Shown here in pieces: positions 1 to 14,532 of a stretch of 64,000 nt of DNA (within the stretch, counting starts at the first letter, position 1; the number at the start of each line of letters is the position of its first letter). This stretch comes from Pardosa pseudoannulata (taxonomy: Eukaryota; Arthropoda; Arachnida; Araneae; Lycosidae): assembly GCA_032207245.1 (NCBI GenBank), contig CM063502.1, positions 134,643,573 to 134,707,572 on the forward strand, given 5' to 3'. Under the pieces are notes generated by a model. That model made no database searches and was not told where the DNA came from. It saw nothing but the letters and a program-made list of their open reading frames with translations. Made by a program: the position numbers and the translations under genes.

Positions 1-639
1 GATTACAAAAGTAAAGTTTCTCAAAAGAAATTAAATAAAAAATAATTTTAACAGAAGTAAAGGTATGGCAATGAATATAACGTGATACCATTTTAGCTTA
101 AAAAATATAAGTGAGGAGTTTCTTTTTATTATTTCGTATTTTGTTTCATATAAAATTTAAATTAAACAATTATAAAATAAATAAAAAATTAAGCATTTAC
201 TATAATAAAGATTATTTCAGTACCATAAAGAAATCCATGACAAAATTACAAGAAGAATATCAACACGGTACTCCAGTAAGCAGAAATGTTGGTGAATCGC
301 TGTTGCTGTTCAAAACAATTTTCTAAATTGTGTTATTTAGTTATCAACTGCTGTTTTAAAAATTAAGATACCTGGAATCGATCTGAACAGGAAGAGGCAA
401 CCGATTCATGTCATGCTCTAAATCATCTATATTTAAGATTTACATTCTCGAAAGATAAGAGTGAAAGAACTGACGGTTATTTGTTCGAATAGTCTCGAGT
501 GATTTATTGCTCTCAGTCACGAATATTGTTATTCATCGTATGTGAAAATTCCTTTACATATTTGTCAAATTGCCTTTCTCTTATCTGAACACTTTAAATA
601 ATGCCCCCGTGAGAATACTGGAACAGATTCGGGATTTTA

Positions 640-640
<1 letters not shown>
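1..640. other. Intergenic, nothing recognised
   Basis: AT-rich sequence. The 71-codon open stretch at 111-326 on the plus strand has no recognisable motif and is compatible with chance. I see no RNA gene or transposon end. Confidence 0.5.
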
Positions 641-1745
<1,105 letters not shown>

Positions 1746-1767
1746 ATTAGTTAAGCATTAATACATA

Positions 1768-2470
1768 TTTTTTCTCTGTATTTACATATTGAAATAATGA
1801 TTGCAGATCACACTTTCTTCTAAATGCTTGAAATTGAATCTTTGTGTATTTAGTCCTGGGCGCATCTCTCATTTTGATGTAGTGTTCTTTGGTATTGGAT
1901 TCGAAGCGATTGTAACTTGTTCTGAGAGAAATTACACTAAAGCATCTGCCAGACACCTCTGACTAAGTTATGTGGGTACCTGGGGAATGCTATTTCTCCT
2001 CCTGGACCACTTTCGCTGATTTGTGCTCTGACCCTTCATTCTCTTTAAGGGAGAGTTCGACGCTGGGGATTATTTTGCTGAATATTTGGCATTTTACAGA
2101 ATATTTGACTTCTTTATGGAATACGGGAACAAAAAAAGATTTTCTGTACTTTACTATAATAGCATTATTAATAAGTGCGTATTGATTATGTGAAATAATT
2201 GCTTAAACTGATTCAGGGATTAAGAAAATAAAAATAGACTAGAATATTAAATTCTAATATGCGAAAATAAAATGTCAAATATTTGTGATTATCATACATT
2301 TATTATTAATATATATGTGTGTAACTATATGTAATATGCAATTATGTATGCATATATATGTGTGTGTGTATGCCCAAATAAAACCCTATTTTAAAATAAT
2401 TTTTTTTACTTAAAAGTATTTTTAATTTTCTGTATATCTAATGATTTATATTTAATTAATATTTTCAATC
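1768..2470. repeat. Tandem duplication of about 1.1 kb, copy 2 (no microsatellite expansion)
   Basis: This is the partner of 640-1745. Where copy 1 has 440 bp of CA/TA repeat, copy 2 has only ATATATATGTGTGTAAC near 2310-2325, followed by the matching GTAACTATATGTAATATG. The two copies differ at many sites, so the duplication is old. Confidence 0.7.
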
Positions 2471-2975
2471 AATGAAGGCTGAGAAGTAAAAGGAGTTATG
2501 GTGACTAAATTTAGGAATACTGTCTATTCAAAGAAATTGTTACAGCCTGAGCTTATTATGTAATCATGTATGTACACATGTGTTTGTGACCAAATAAGAG
2601 CTGCTTTTAAAATAATTATTTTTATTTTAAAACAATATTTTTTTCTCGATATATCCAATGCTTTATATTTAATGGATACTTTCTATTAATGAAATCTATG
2701 GACAGAAATGTGTCTTGGTATCTTAAGTTAGGAATACTGTCTATTCAAAGAAATTGTTACAGCTTGAGTTCATTATGTAATCTATTATGTATGTACATAT
2801 GTGTTTGTAACCAAATAAAAGCTACTTTTAAAATAATTATTTTTCTTTAAAAGTATATTTTATTCTCGATATATCCAATGCTTTAATTTAATTGATATTT
2901 TCTATTAATGAAAGCTATGGACAGAAAGGTGTCTTGGTAGTTAGGAATGTCTATTCAAAGATATTGTTACAGCAA
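2320..2975. repeat. Diverged tandem array, units of about 215 bp
   Basis: The marker GGAATACTGTCTATTCAAAG occurs at 2514 and 2731, with a shortened form (GGAATGTCTATTCAAAG) at 2944, so the units are about 213-217 bp. Between markers each unit holds an ACCAAATAA segment, TTTTAAAATAATTATTTTT and a CTCGATATATCCAATGCTTT block. A more diverged unit lies at 2320-2510 and is the end of duplication copy 2. Confidence 0.75.
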
Positions 2976-5900
2976 GAGTTAAACTATAGATTTCACTTCA
3001 AATCATAACTTAAATAGATGACCCGAACAAATAAAAACAGTGCTTTATGGATAATTTATTGCATATTTTCTGTATAGGAATGATAAGTAGTTTAGATACG
3101 AGCCAATATTTCTGTTTTGTTACTATTAGGTGTTGATTTATGTAAGAAAAAAACTTATGGGTTTTTATTAGAATTGATTTTTTTTTACGCACAGTGTTTC
3201 TTAAAATTATAGCTTTCCAAGAAAATTCAAGATGACAAACACCTGTCAGGTAGTATTACGTATTTTACAGGTATGCTGCAGTAATGTTAAAATTAATGAA
3301 CCATTAATCTTTGTTTGGATTTCGAGATAAAATGCAAATTTACCACAATAATAATAATAAGGATAACATGATGGATTAGTTTGACAGTGTCATCCAAGGA
3401 AACCTTAGCAACCACACGATTAATTATGTTATTGCGTAATAATAGATAACGGAGTTAATAAATTCTGTATACATGGTAAATACCAGAAAACTTGACCAAT
3501 GACGCCATTACTTATTAAAATACTAAATTTTTCTATAACTGTATATTACCATCCAGTTATCTTTTAAAATAGCTGAAGTTAGGTAAGTTTAGAGCCTTTA
3601 GGTCTGGCTACTAATAGTACATCAAATTGATATCTCTTTGTACAATAAAATTTTAAAAAAATATTTCAAGTGTACCCCAGCTTCATTAAAATGTCTTTAT
3701 TTAAATATGTACTTTATATTTTTCTATAAAGAGGGTTATACCTGTCTGAATGTGCTCATTCAAAATGATTCTCCTTCCATGGAAGATTCCAAAATCTAAC
3801 ATAATTTCTGTTCTACAAAAAATGTTACTTTTGGTTATTCTAATTTTTAATAATAATATTTTTAATAAATAATTTCAATTTTATTTTATATTTTGGATAT
3901 TTGGATTTTACCTTGGTTGTAAAATATTACTTTAAATAATATTTTGGGCAGTTAATATCTAAAAAAATTGATATATTTGTAATTTAGAGATATTTGAATA
4001 TGTGTCCCAAACTCCAAGGTTTTTGTTCATATTGCATAAAACTATATCCTTCTGGAAAAAAAGATTTATATGCAATTTAATGGCTTAAAAATGTGTTTGA
4101 ACTAGAAATACAATTCAGACTCAAAAGGTAGAATTTAGAAACATGGGAGTGAGCACATGTCCTATGCTTTTCTATATTTTGCAAGTCGTTAAGAATGCAG
4201 TTAATGCTTTTGAACGTCCAGGGATAAAATGCTGGATCGGCATCTTCTTTAAATAGAAAAAATATAAAGATACATGATTGTTATTTGACAGTTTCAGTTT
4301 GTTGACTCAGTGTACGACTGTCTGGAAACTGTCCAATTTGACTTTTTTCCAATAAATAGCAAGATATAAGAATCAATATAATGCGTGGTTGTGGCATATG
4401 TTGCATTGCCTTTCTTGATATGTATCATGAATTGGTAAACGCTGACTGGCATTTGAAAGCTTTTTTTTTTTTCCTGATACAGAAGTAGAATAATGCTCAT
4501 GTTTTGTTAATAATGAAAATGAAATATCTCTCTTAGAAACATTTTGAAGGATTAAGAGTAAACCACAAGATTTGGTGGTGAACTGACGGGCAGTGATGGA
4601 GTCTGGATTTTGGAGATGGTGATATAAAATGAAGCTTTAAAGGATTTTGGGCTACTACTGTCTTTTTGAGTTTTGTGCAGGAGTTTGATAACAGCTTGAA
4701 AGTATAAATAAATTGCCGACTCCAGGCCCTAGAATTTATATAAATAATTTCTTCCAAAATCACATGCTAAATTTTAGGCATATCATATAGATGCATTAAT
4801 ATGAGCACATCATATTGTTACAGAAATTATATTCATTTTAATATTGTATTTCACAGCAATGTACGTTAATGTGAAGAAAATGAAATTACCACTGTTAATT
4901 TTTAGAATCTACATAATATGGGAAATTAGATTCTTAATTAAAATAAACACTGCCATAACTTAATAAAAAAAGAAAACTAGTTTCAAAGAACAATAGACAT
5001 AAATCTATTTTTTCTCATATTTCGAATACATTTAAATCTATATTGTTTACACTTTAACTGGACTGTTAATGTAAGTATAAATTAGGTTATTACATTTAAC
5101 ATATATGACACTAAAATCTACAACAAAAGAGCCGATTAAAATAGAAAACTTTTTCATAAAAATTAAGTCTTCTAACAGCATTTTTCAAAATAGCTCCCAG
5201 CGTATTGCATATTAAATAATAACCTTATTTTTTATTTTAAGTTTAGTATTTAAAGGAACAGGGTTTTGAATACTCTTCATATTAAATAAAAATTATTTAG
5301 GAAATTAAATGCATACAGTCTTTCAATATTTTTTGATAATTCACTGTATCAGACACTCTGTAAATTAAGTAAATAATTTGCATTTAAAATAATTGTACCC
5401 AGTTTTATAAAAAAAAACTTTGATAATCAATGTACATAAATTTAGAAAACATATCTCGTAGAACGCCTCGAAGATTATAAACGATAAAAGCCAAACACTT
5501 TTTAGGTGTTAAAACAAAAATATTCAAAAATATATTTTGGTTGCATAAAAACAATTTCAATCTTTGAAATCTGGGTGACCAGTGCCTATTATTTTGAGAA
5601 AAGTTAATAAAATAATGTGTAAAGTTTATATATTTCCCTGGGTTGTTCATTTTTATTTATATTGATGGTAAATGTTATTCCTGTAAATGATTTCATAAAT
5701 TTTCTGAAATCATGTATTATTTATAATTTTGTGATTTGAATAAACGTTTTAAGATTATTCAAGCTTTGCCGCCGGATTTCTCTTTAGGCAAGTACATCGA
5801 CTACAACTGAGGCGATTAATTATACATATTATAACACTTCCAATTTAGAATCCTGTGTAAGATACAAACTGTACGATATTAAAATAAAATTTTTTTAAAT

Positions 5901-8900
5901 CTTTTCTTCTTAAAAATAGCATCATCCTTTGCTTGAAACTACATCATGTCCACAAATCAAGACACACTGTAATTCTGAAGTAACACAAGCTTAAATTTGA
6001 TTATATACATGTTATCTTATAAAAAAAAATCTTACACATGTTCATGTTTAATCAAGCGAAACGCTAATTGAATATCACTGTAAAGATAATTTCATTTTTA
6101 GTCATTTGAAGTCCTTCACACTTAGATCTTTCAGGATGGGTGGGTGGAAGTTAGCTACTATTAGGATGACTGTTAGGACTGAGAGAGGAATCTTGTGTAT
6201 CACACCTTTTTTCAAAGGATATTATACAATGGACTCTATTTTATTCATTTTTTTTTCAATATATAAGAAATTAGTGTTTTGTGATAACTTCGATGGATGC
6301 GACAACTTTGATGGAGAAGAAATTTACCTATACTTTAGTATTTAATTTGCATGTACTTAAATATGCAACAGAAAATGGAACCCATTTTTCAAATAGAAAA
6401 TTCAGTGTTCAAAGTTACTAATTAGTGTTGTTATGAGTATTGTATGAAAGGAGTGCAATAGCAATGAAAAACTGACACTTCTACTCAGTAGTTTTTTTCC
6501 TTTTTATTTTTTTATTGAATGGCTAACTTTATTCCCATGTATATCGGATGATTTACAGGAAGTAGTAAAGAATATTCTGTGTAAAACATGAACTTAGAAT
6601 TTTAACCTAAATTTTTTAATAGCGTGTGTTATATACGAGTATATACGGTATATTGTTTCCTTTATTTTGTTTAGGATTCGTCCATGTAGTAAATATTTTG
6701 AATAATTATCAGTCGTTTCTAATCTAGATCTAGATTTCTAAATCTAGAACAAATTTTGATTAAAAAGCGAAAATAAACACAAGAGATATAAATAATACGA
6801 TGCTTTTAAAATTTTAGAGAATAAAATGTAAAGTATGGAATTTATTGTTAAAGCGTCATAAAAAATACAAGATTTTAGGCAATAAAAATACCTCTGGTAT
6901 ATAATAGAGAGGCAATGATTTCAAGAAAATATTAAAATAATATTTGGTATATTCTTTGAATTCCTTATTGAGCTATACTGATCTGATGCTATTAAAAAAG
7001 TTTAGAAACAATAGAAAGTTCATCAAATATTTTTCGCATAATCATAGGTATCCACATATTTGGATACACAAATCTTTTAAAAATGATACATTTTCACTGT
7101 GTCTAGGATTATAATATAACAAGTTCCTTATAAAGTATTTTAATTTTGAATGACATTCTAATGATATTTTGGTTAAACTATGTTGTTTATATTTTCAAAA
7201 ATAATATTTTTGAAAGATGCAATAAAAATGTATATCTAACTAATTGGACTTTAAACCACAGATCAAATGTTATTTTTTAATTCAAAAATAAATAAATAAA
7301 ACTGACGTGCTCACACTCATGCATTAAATATTACTATAAACATAAAATGATTATTTTAATTTCTAAAAATCTGCATGTCCATCTACATTGTATCATCTAT
7401 AACGTCAGAGATATATAATCCTTACATTCAAAAATTTTCTTTATTGGTTTTTTAATTATCTGTCTTCCTGTATATCGTATTTTCATATATTGTAACGAGT
7501 TTTTCAGTTATTGTAACGACGTATATTTTTTTTTCAAAAATCATCGTAGGTTTTTTGGACGGTGTTCAATTTGGAGGATTTCCAAGCTATCTTTTGTCGA
7601 ATATTAAAAAACTCTTGCCTACAAACTGTTAATTTTTGTTTACTTATTTTTATTTTGTTAACCCGTCTTCCAGAAACAGTTATTTGCCAGTACTTTACTA
7701 AGAAAGATAAAATCTAAATAAAATAGCAAAGCGTTACTTTTTCTTGAAAATGTTTTTCAATCATTGGCGTTTTGAATCTAATAGAATAAATCAGTGGTAT
7801 CAGAATGAAACAAAAGTATTAATTTTGAGAGTGTTCTTAATATGATAAAAAGTATATTAACACATTTTTTCGTGTTCCTTATTCCCTAGAGAAAACTCCT
7901 CATTTTTCAAAACAATGGATGATATTTTGGGTGTTTTTCTAAAACTGTCAAATTTACTATCATTTTAAATTGAGTTTTAATAAATTTTATAGATAATTAC
8001 CCATGTCATGAAATGTAATAGCAGACTACATTATAATATTGCTTCAATAATTATTGGAAACAGTATGTCATGCTTGGTGATTCCTAAAAAAATGTTATAT
8101 AATTTCAATGACAGTTTTTTCTTTGAAATACCATAATCACTTAAATTTATATTCTACTTACAGATTTAACTAATTGTAGCTGTTGTCAAACTAAGTAACT
8201 AAAACTAAAAACTCCGATAAGCAGTTCTTTATCATATTATTCCTTCCCTAGAGACGGAAAAGGAGAATTATTTATGAGCATAATAAGTATAATACATGGA
8301 TAAAACTATGAATATATTAAATTTATGAGATGCATGCATAAGTCATGTAACATGTAAAAATTTCACCTTCGTTACGTGTGATGTAATTAACCTTATTAAA
8401 GTAAATCTGATTAATAAAAAGAAGGGAAAACTTTCATAAGTTAGGATTCTTCAATTAATTATTCATTATTCAATAATAAATATAACTCTAAACAATTTAT
8501 TTGTAAATCAATACAAGCTATAAAAATGTTGCCTCATAACTTACACGAAAGAATGTTGATGAGATTTAATATGCCTCTTCTAACATTACGAAGTTTTGAA
8601 AAATGTAAACTTCCTCTCTAATTTCTAAAATAGATAATTATTATGTAATACAAGACCAATAAATTGACCAGAAAAATTATTTAGGGTATATTTATATAAT
8701 GAATTAAAAGTACTGAAGGAAATTGTGAAATATAAAAAAGGTTTGTATTTCATTTCTCTGTGAATTTTATTGTATACATTTGTATTATTTGATTAGCGGA
8801 ATATAGGAAGAATTTCTAAAAATATGTCAATACTACTGCAATTCACAACGACCACCTACTCTGACTGGTGTGTCCGAATAAAAATACAAATCAGTTTGAA

Positions 8901-9154
8901 ATAGCCTTAGGAGGGGGTGTTTTTATCCTATTTCCATACATCACAACTACTTGCCTTCTAGCCAAAAACCTTGCAGACATAATATGCATATTCTCTGATA
9001 CTTATTCCTTTAACAGTTATTCATTTTGTACCAACTTTCACATTCTTAATTGGTAGGACGTTAGTTAAACTGATTGGCAATGCGTTCTTGATGTAGAAGG
9101 CCGCGTGTGTGTATCACATTTCTGTCATGTATTTCCAATTCTTCAGAATCAGCT
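2976..9154. other. Intergenic, nothing recognised
   Basis: About 6.2 kb of AT-rich DNA. Short open frames (3010-3192, 4294-4500, 4533-4763, 5405-5650, 6106-6345, 8868-9056) have no signal I recognise and stop-to-stop lengths expected by chance. There is a small nested palindrome of CTAGAT words at 6720-6750. No transposon end or RNA gene is supported. Confidence 0.45.
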
Positions 9155-9167
9155 TTAACAGTTTACC

Positions 9168-9192
9168 CGCCAATGTTCCAATAATGGAACAT
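9168..9192. repeat. Subterminal inverted motif of piggyBac-like relict A (left)
   Basis: CCGCCAATGTTCCA-ATAA-TGGAACAT forms an 8-bp inverted repeat (ATGTTCCA/TGGAACAT) around a 4-bp centre, about 15 bp inside the end. Decayed or variant copies occur near the other end (9865-9892) and in relict B (17178-17205, 18124-18146, 18461-18486). Repetition at both ends suggests a transposase binding site. Confidence 0.6.
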
Positions 9193-9373
9193 GATTTTTA
9201 AAACAAAAAATTCACATGTAAAAAAATCTTAACAATATCGCTTTTACATAAAACTGAACATGACATTACAAAATATTTTTTACAATAAGTTTTATTTTCT
9301 TCAGATAATTGTTTATTTTTTACAATTTTTTGAATTTTACTCTCCCTTATAAAGTTTTCATAAATTTAACACC

Positions 9374-9775
9374 ATGTCTGAAAGATGCCTTACAATACAA
9401 AATGCTCTGGTCTTTCTAGAAACTATTTCGAATTCTGATAGGAAAGATATAGATATTTGCTAGTAAGAGCCCGATGAACCTGGTGATATAACCGATAAAG
9501 AAGATATTAAAGTAAATAATTGAGATGCTGTTACGCTATTCGATGTGTGTGGAATGGTTGACGTTATTTAAAAAAAATGTAATATGAAGACAGATTTCAG
9601 AAACAGGGTCAAAGGGCCAAGAAGAAATGAAATTCTAGAAATTTTGTAGTAAAATGGAAAAAAAGTGAACTTTATAATCCAACAGAATTGGAAAAAACGA
9701 TACCAATATTGCATAAATTCTATAGTGTCATAATAGTTATCATTTGTACATTATTTAAAGGTAAATAAACAAAAC
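9374..9775 (+). pseudogene. Degenerate piggyBac-like transposase N-terminal fragment (relict A)
   Basis: The start MSERCLTIQNALVFLETISNSD is the counterpart of the intact N terminus in relict B. In-frame stops follow (TAG and TAA around 9461-9465, TGA near 9524). A later segment in another frame (WKKSELYNPTELE, then CTLFKGK before a stop near 9767) shows the reading frame once continued. No catalytic aspartates remain. Confidence 0.55.
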
Positions 9776-10417
9776 AGCTAATATTAAGAGGATAATATAA
9801 TTATTAGACATTAAATTAACCATTTTCATGAGCTTTTAAAAATACGCAAAAAATAACCATGTAACACGCCAAAATTTCTAATAATGGAACATCTCTAAAA
9901 ACACCTTCAAAACTTTTTTCACCTAATTTTAAAATTTTATTGTATTTATATACTCTTAATTAATATAATAACCAATTTTCAAGTCATTTGGACTATTCTT
10001 TCTTAATTACGCGTTTAAACGGTTAAGCCATGGGTATTGGGGTAAATAAATCTTTGTATCAGTTTAAAATTGACCGTAGTACTCTAAACCTAACCAAAGC
10101 ATAAAGCACATTGATGTTTCATAGATAATTATCTTAATTTTAATCAAAATGGAACTAGTTCTCTATTAAATTATACAGTAAAAAGGATTTTTATTTTTTT
10201 TTTTACTTCGTCACTTTCTAGCAGTAAAATACATTAAGAGTAAGCATAAACTTGTAGAGTTCATTTCCATATTACGCATTAAAATAATTTTATTCATTAT
10301 ACTATTTAAAGTATATAATTTAATTTGAATGAGATGTTATAATTCGATTTCTAAATGTACTGTAGGGAGAAGAACTAATAAATTGCAATGCCTCGCACGA
10401 CACCCCCTAAAAATTAG

Positions 10418-10546
10418 GAGGAACACGAAGTCTTCCCTTTCAGCTATTACGGTCATCTCATAGTAGCGCAAATCATACCGGACGACATAAGGCGACTGAT
10501 CACGAGCATGAAGAATTTAAGACAACAAGTGTTAAGAATGCAGTAA
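10418..10546 (+). pseudogene. Tc1/mariner-like transposase C-terminal scrap
   Basis: One open stretch reads ...VAQIIPDDIRRLITSMKN followed by LRQQVLRMQ and a TAA at 10544. The spacing of I-P-x-D-D-I-R-R-L-I-x-S-M and the following Q-x-V matches the end of Tc1 transposases, where IP-x-x-x-I-x-x-L-(I/V)-x-SM precedes the final GGHT-like motif. That last motif, the DDE residues and terminal repeats are not seen. The patch is visibly richer in G+C than its surroundings. Recognition is by pattern only. Confidence 0.45.
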
Positions 10547-12440
10547 TCTTTAAAAACATTAAAAGATCGTTTTAGCAGGATTTAATGAGTCCGCTTTGCA
10601 ATTAGTTTACAATTTGTAAAGTAGTTTGTATGTCACATATCAGGTGTGTATGTTATACACGAGATAAAAATTTTAGCTTTTTTTTTTCGCGTAAAAATCA
10701 AAGGTTGAGTAAATAAGGTGAAACTGCCTTGATACAACATGATACAACAAGAATAACTGTTTTCAAAACAAATTTTCTTCTTTTCTTAAATTCACTAAAG
10801 TATTGTACAGTATGTATTCGGGTAAATCAATTGGAATTTAGCTAAAAGTAGTATTAGAAACTCACAATAAATTAATGACTTAAAAAAACTGAATCTTTAA
10901 AATATACACATTTCTAAGAATAGACTTTTTTAACATTTCAATAAAATTATTCTTCGAAAATATCCTTTGTACATCCTAAATAAAGTAACTTTAAAGATAA
11001 CTTCGAAAGCAAGACAGAAAGAAGGATAAGAATGATTAATGCTCATTCTGTTAACATTTTTAAAATAGTTAAAAACCGGGAACTTTTTTATGAAGTACTA
11101 AATCAAAAGCTGAAAATACAGCAGCCTAAAAGAGAATTAATTTGTTAAATGATTCTCTCCAAGATAGATGATCGCTAGTATTCATCACCTTCCGTAACTG
11201 AAATGCCGCTCTTAGCAAAACTTTCTTTGTAAAATAAGATTTAACAAACTTAATTAGTGGTTTCATCAGCTTTGACGTCTTCTTTCAATCGACTAAGTTG
11301 TGGAACAATTTACAGGCAACCGTAATTTACAGCACGGACTTCCGTATTTGTAAATATTCAGTGTTTATAGGAAGAATTTTTCAGAGCATCATCGGGGCAA
11401 TGTTTCTAGATTCTGAGAATCTCTTAATTAGCTCAGAAGAAATCTTCCGGCGAGTGGGGAAAATAAAATTAATTTTTCTTTGATGTCCCGTGGCTATGTT
11501 AATGCATGCAAATGGCGTTAATAATTGTGTTACCACTTGAGAAATAAGACATTATACTGTAAATGTTTAATTCATTATTTATGTATGTGCAGAAATAAAT
11601 TATAAAGGGAAGATTAAACTTGAAAGTGTATATACTAAAAAGTTATTATTATAGATATTTGCAATTTATCTAAAATAAACAATTTTGTGTTTCTTGAGAT
11701 ACATTCCTCTACTAATAATGAAATGCATAAAAATGTTTTTAATTATATATAGTTTTCGCATTTGACTTGCTTAAGACGAGTAGAATGTTGAATTTATCAA
11801 ATGTTGTTGTAAATGTTGAATAATTTATAAGTAAAATATACTGTAAAATAATTTTTTTAATTTTCTTTCGTTTCAAAGACAATTTAACGATCATTTATTT
11901 CTGATGAATTTTATACCTCCTTCCATTCGTATGAGCTGAGATTGTTTGGATAACAAGTTGGAAACCATGGTTCAGTTTTGTTCACACCTTCTAAATGGTT
12001 ATATTAGGAACTTAAATAAAAATTCTACTAGTCCTTAGAAACACATACATTAAAATCTCAAGATCGTCTCAAAGAAATTAGTTCTTAATCACAAATTTAC
12101 AAATGTTACAATTATAGCTTTAATTTGAACATAATATTAATTTACTATCTATCTTGTGATGAAAGTCAGATGCCCGTTTTGTGAGCTCCTTTTGGACGTT
12201 TCAGATGTGATGTATCATTCTATTATTATCTATAAATTATTCGTCATCTTCATAATGAAAATGTCATTTTACAGGAATCATTTGGTCTAAAACATGCCCT
12301 AGAAATCTTGCCAAAACACTCGAAAATAAACTGTGACCCTACAGTATTTTTAAAGTAATATTTCAACCAGATCATAGAACTTTCATGGTAGGACATATGT
12401 ATTTTTATTTGGACTACTATGCTAATCAGTGGGAAAAAAT
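10547..12440. other. Intergenic, nothing recognised
   Basis: AT-rich. A short open frame at 11298-11483 has no motif that I know. No RNA gene or transposon end was found. Confidence 0.45.
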
Positions 12441-12465
12441 AAATTAAATTAAATTAAATTAAATA
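12441..12465. repeat. (AAATT)n pentanucleotide microsatellite
   Basis: Five units of AAATT in a row, without interruption, then AAATAAG. Confidence 0.9.
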
Positions 12466-12882
12466 AGATGTTAATGTGTCATACTTTCTTTTTCCAAATT
12501 TTACCTGCCCACTTATGTTTCTCATTTTAACTCTAGCTCTCCTTAAAACAGTCAAAGAGTTTTATTCCCTCACTTGTGATTACCTATACTGTCCCTGCAA
12601 TTCTACTCATGGTTCCCGATGAACAGAATAGAAATCTAAACGTTTTTTTAGAGCAATAAGTCTATCTGCAGACATTATTTTCTTCAGATATATTCTATAT
12701 CATTTTCGTGCGAATAACCCACAAAAGACTAATAAATCATAGCGGTGTTAATAACTTTTTACCGAGAATTGTTTCTTCCTACATAAATAATAAGAGTTCT
12801 TGTCTAAAACATTTTTGAAATTTGGGGAAGACTTTTCTTAGCAATCTCTACTCTATACTAAATTCAAAAATAAATCCTTTCT

Positions 12883-12919
12883 AATAATATGGTGAAAGGT
12901 CTCCTTTCACCATATTATT
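12883..12919. repeat. Perfect hairpin, 17-bp arms with a 3-base loop
   Basis: AATAATATGGTGAAAGG, loop TCT, then its exact reverse complement CCTTTCACCATATTATT. The match stops abruptly on both sides. There are no mismatches although all surrounding sequence looks old. Confidence 0.9.
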
Positions 12920-14325
12920 TCCTTTCTGTTTAGTTTCTCTTGAATAAACATGAATAGGACTGTATATCCCTAGCATTACTGTGTACCACTAACATAATAA
13001 TTTTTAGATAATTACATCTGTAAGTGAGATTTACATAAATATTTTCTGGTTGTTGATTCAATATCAAATGTTGAAGATGTAATATAAAAATGGGCTACAT
13101 TAATACTGCTTAAAATATTTTGAAAAAGATCATAATAAATTAAAATATTAACCTTCTATGTAGAAATGACAATGCATTATTCTTCTGAAAAAATATAAAC
13201 CCGAATTATTACCCTTAATTGAAAATATTTTTTAAATTTAGAATTGATCAATAAATAATGGTAAAACTATGTAATGTATTAAACGAGGTTATTAACTAAG
13301 AAATGAAACTAAGGAAGACAAGTATATCATTTATTGCACGCGATGTCTGCAGATATAAACAGAATAAAAATAAAGTAACCTTCTCTTGCTTTTCTAAATA
13401 GTTAAATTTTTCCATATTAAATATAATTACCCGTTATTAGAGTGTTACAAGTATTATAAATTGATATTTTTAGAAAGTTACATGGATGAAATCGAAAGAT
13501 CCCCTAAATAATAAAATACATGACTATTTAAATGAAAGAAGACAAAAATATCATACTTCCTTTTTCATAATCCAGAATATTTTTTCTGGTGTAAAACCAA
13601 TTCTATTATCTCCCCAAGAAAAGACTATTGTAAGGCAGTAATGTACAGCTCATTCAAAAATTTCTTTGACACACTGCTGAAACGTTATCATTTTCTTGGG
13701 GTTCAAAACGTCCCTATTAACTCTTTAAAAGAAACTATTGAAAATTCTTTCGAATTTAATAAAATTAGGTTATATTAGCTGTCTATGAATCTTTTGAATG
13801 TGGAATATATGTAAAATTCCTTCGTGGAGGGAAGATTAGCCTTGAATCACTCTCTTTGCACAAAGGGAAATGGATAGATGGTCAGAAGTGGATAATTATT
13901 ATCAGAAGAGTATATTAATTTCTCTTTTAGTTATCAGCAATGTTTGTCCAGGACTCTAAAAATAGTTTCAGGTATTCTAAAAAAATTAAATAAGTAAGAG
14001 ATCAATAATACCAGAAAAATCATATATCAGTATAACAGATAATTCGTTAGAAGAGATTTCCAAAAAAAGTTTTTTTCATCCAGATTTTAAACTTCATTAC
14101 TTAAAGCTTATGATTCACTTTCTATACTCTAATTAGATAAAGGTTAGCTACATGATCCGATGGTCAAACATGACCCGATGGTCAAATTTCAGGCTCCAGA
14201 AAATACTATGATCAAAACCTAAATTTTGAAGCCAAACATTTATCCAAAACACCAGAGGGATTTAAATGCATAGATTTTGGTATAAAACTGCAGTGGAAAT
14301 AATTACTCTATAAAAAGTATTATCA

Positions 14326-14532
14326 TTAGATCGTATGATCTTTTAGATGTAAATCAAAGTTATTGGCCATTTTATGAAATAAAAAATCAACGGAATCAGC
14401 AAAAAGGATTTTCGGCTGGGTTCCATAGGAATTATCTTCCATTTCAAATTTTTCTTTAACATGGGTATATCCTGCCATGGAAACCAAAGATATATCATTA
14501 TCGAAACATGGTTTTGTGGAGATAAAAGTCAT
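14326..14532 (-). other. Unassigned open frame, 68 codons
   Basis: It begins MTFISTKPCFDNDISLVS and has mixed, protein-like composition (GYTHVKEKFEMEDNSYGTQ), unlike the Lys/Ile/Asn-only frames elsewhere. An in-frame TAA directly precedes the ATG, and I see no acceptor within it. It could be a transposon or gene fragment, or chance. No family recognised. Confidence 0.2.

Larger units (their letters stand above)
9155..10026 (+). mobile_element. piggyBac-like relict A (internally deleted)
   Basis: TTAA lies at both borders (9155-9158 and 10023-10026), the target duplication typical of piggyBac. The left end reads CAGTTTACCCGCC; the right end, reversed, reads CCGTTTAAACGCG. The element matches relict B (17044-18499, opposite strand) along its length. 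It lacks roughly 580 bp that B has between the left subterminal region and the start codon. A coding scrap begins at ATG 9374 (MSERCLTIQNALVFLET) and soon meets stops. Further on, the frame KWKKSELYNPTELEK (about 9650-9700) recalls the start of the piggyBac core. The catalytic DDD region is absent, so it is non-autonomous and dead. Confidence 0.75.
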
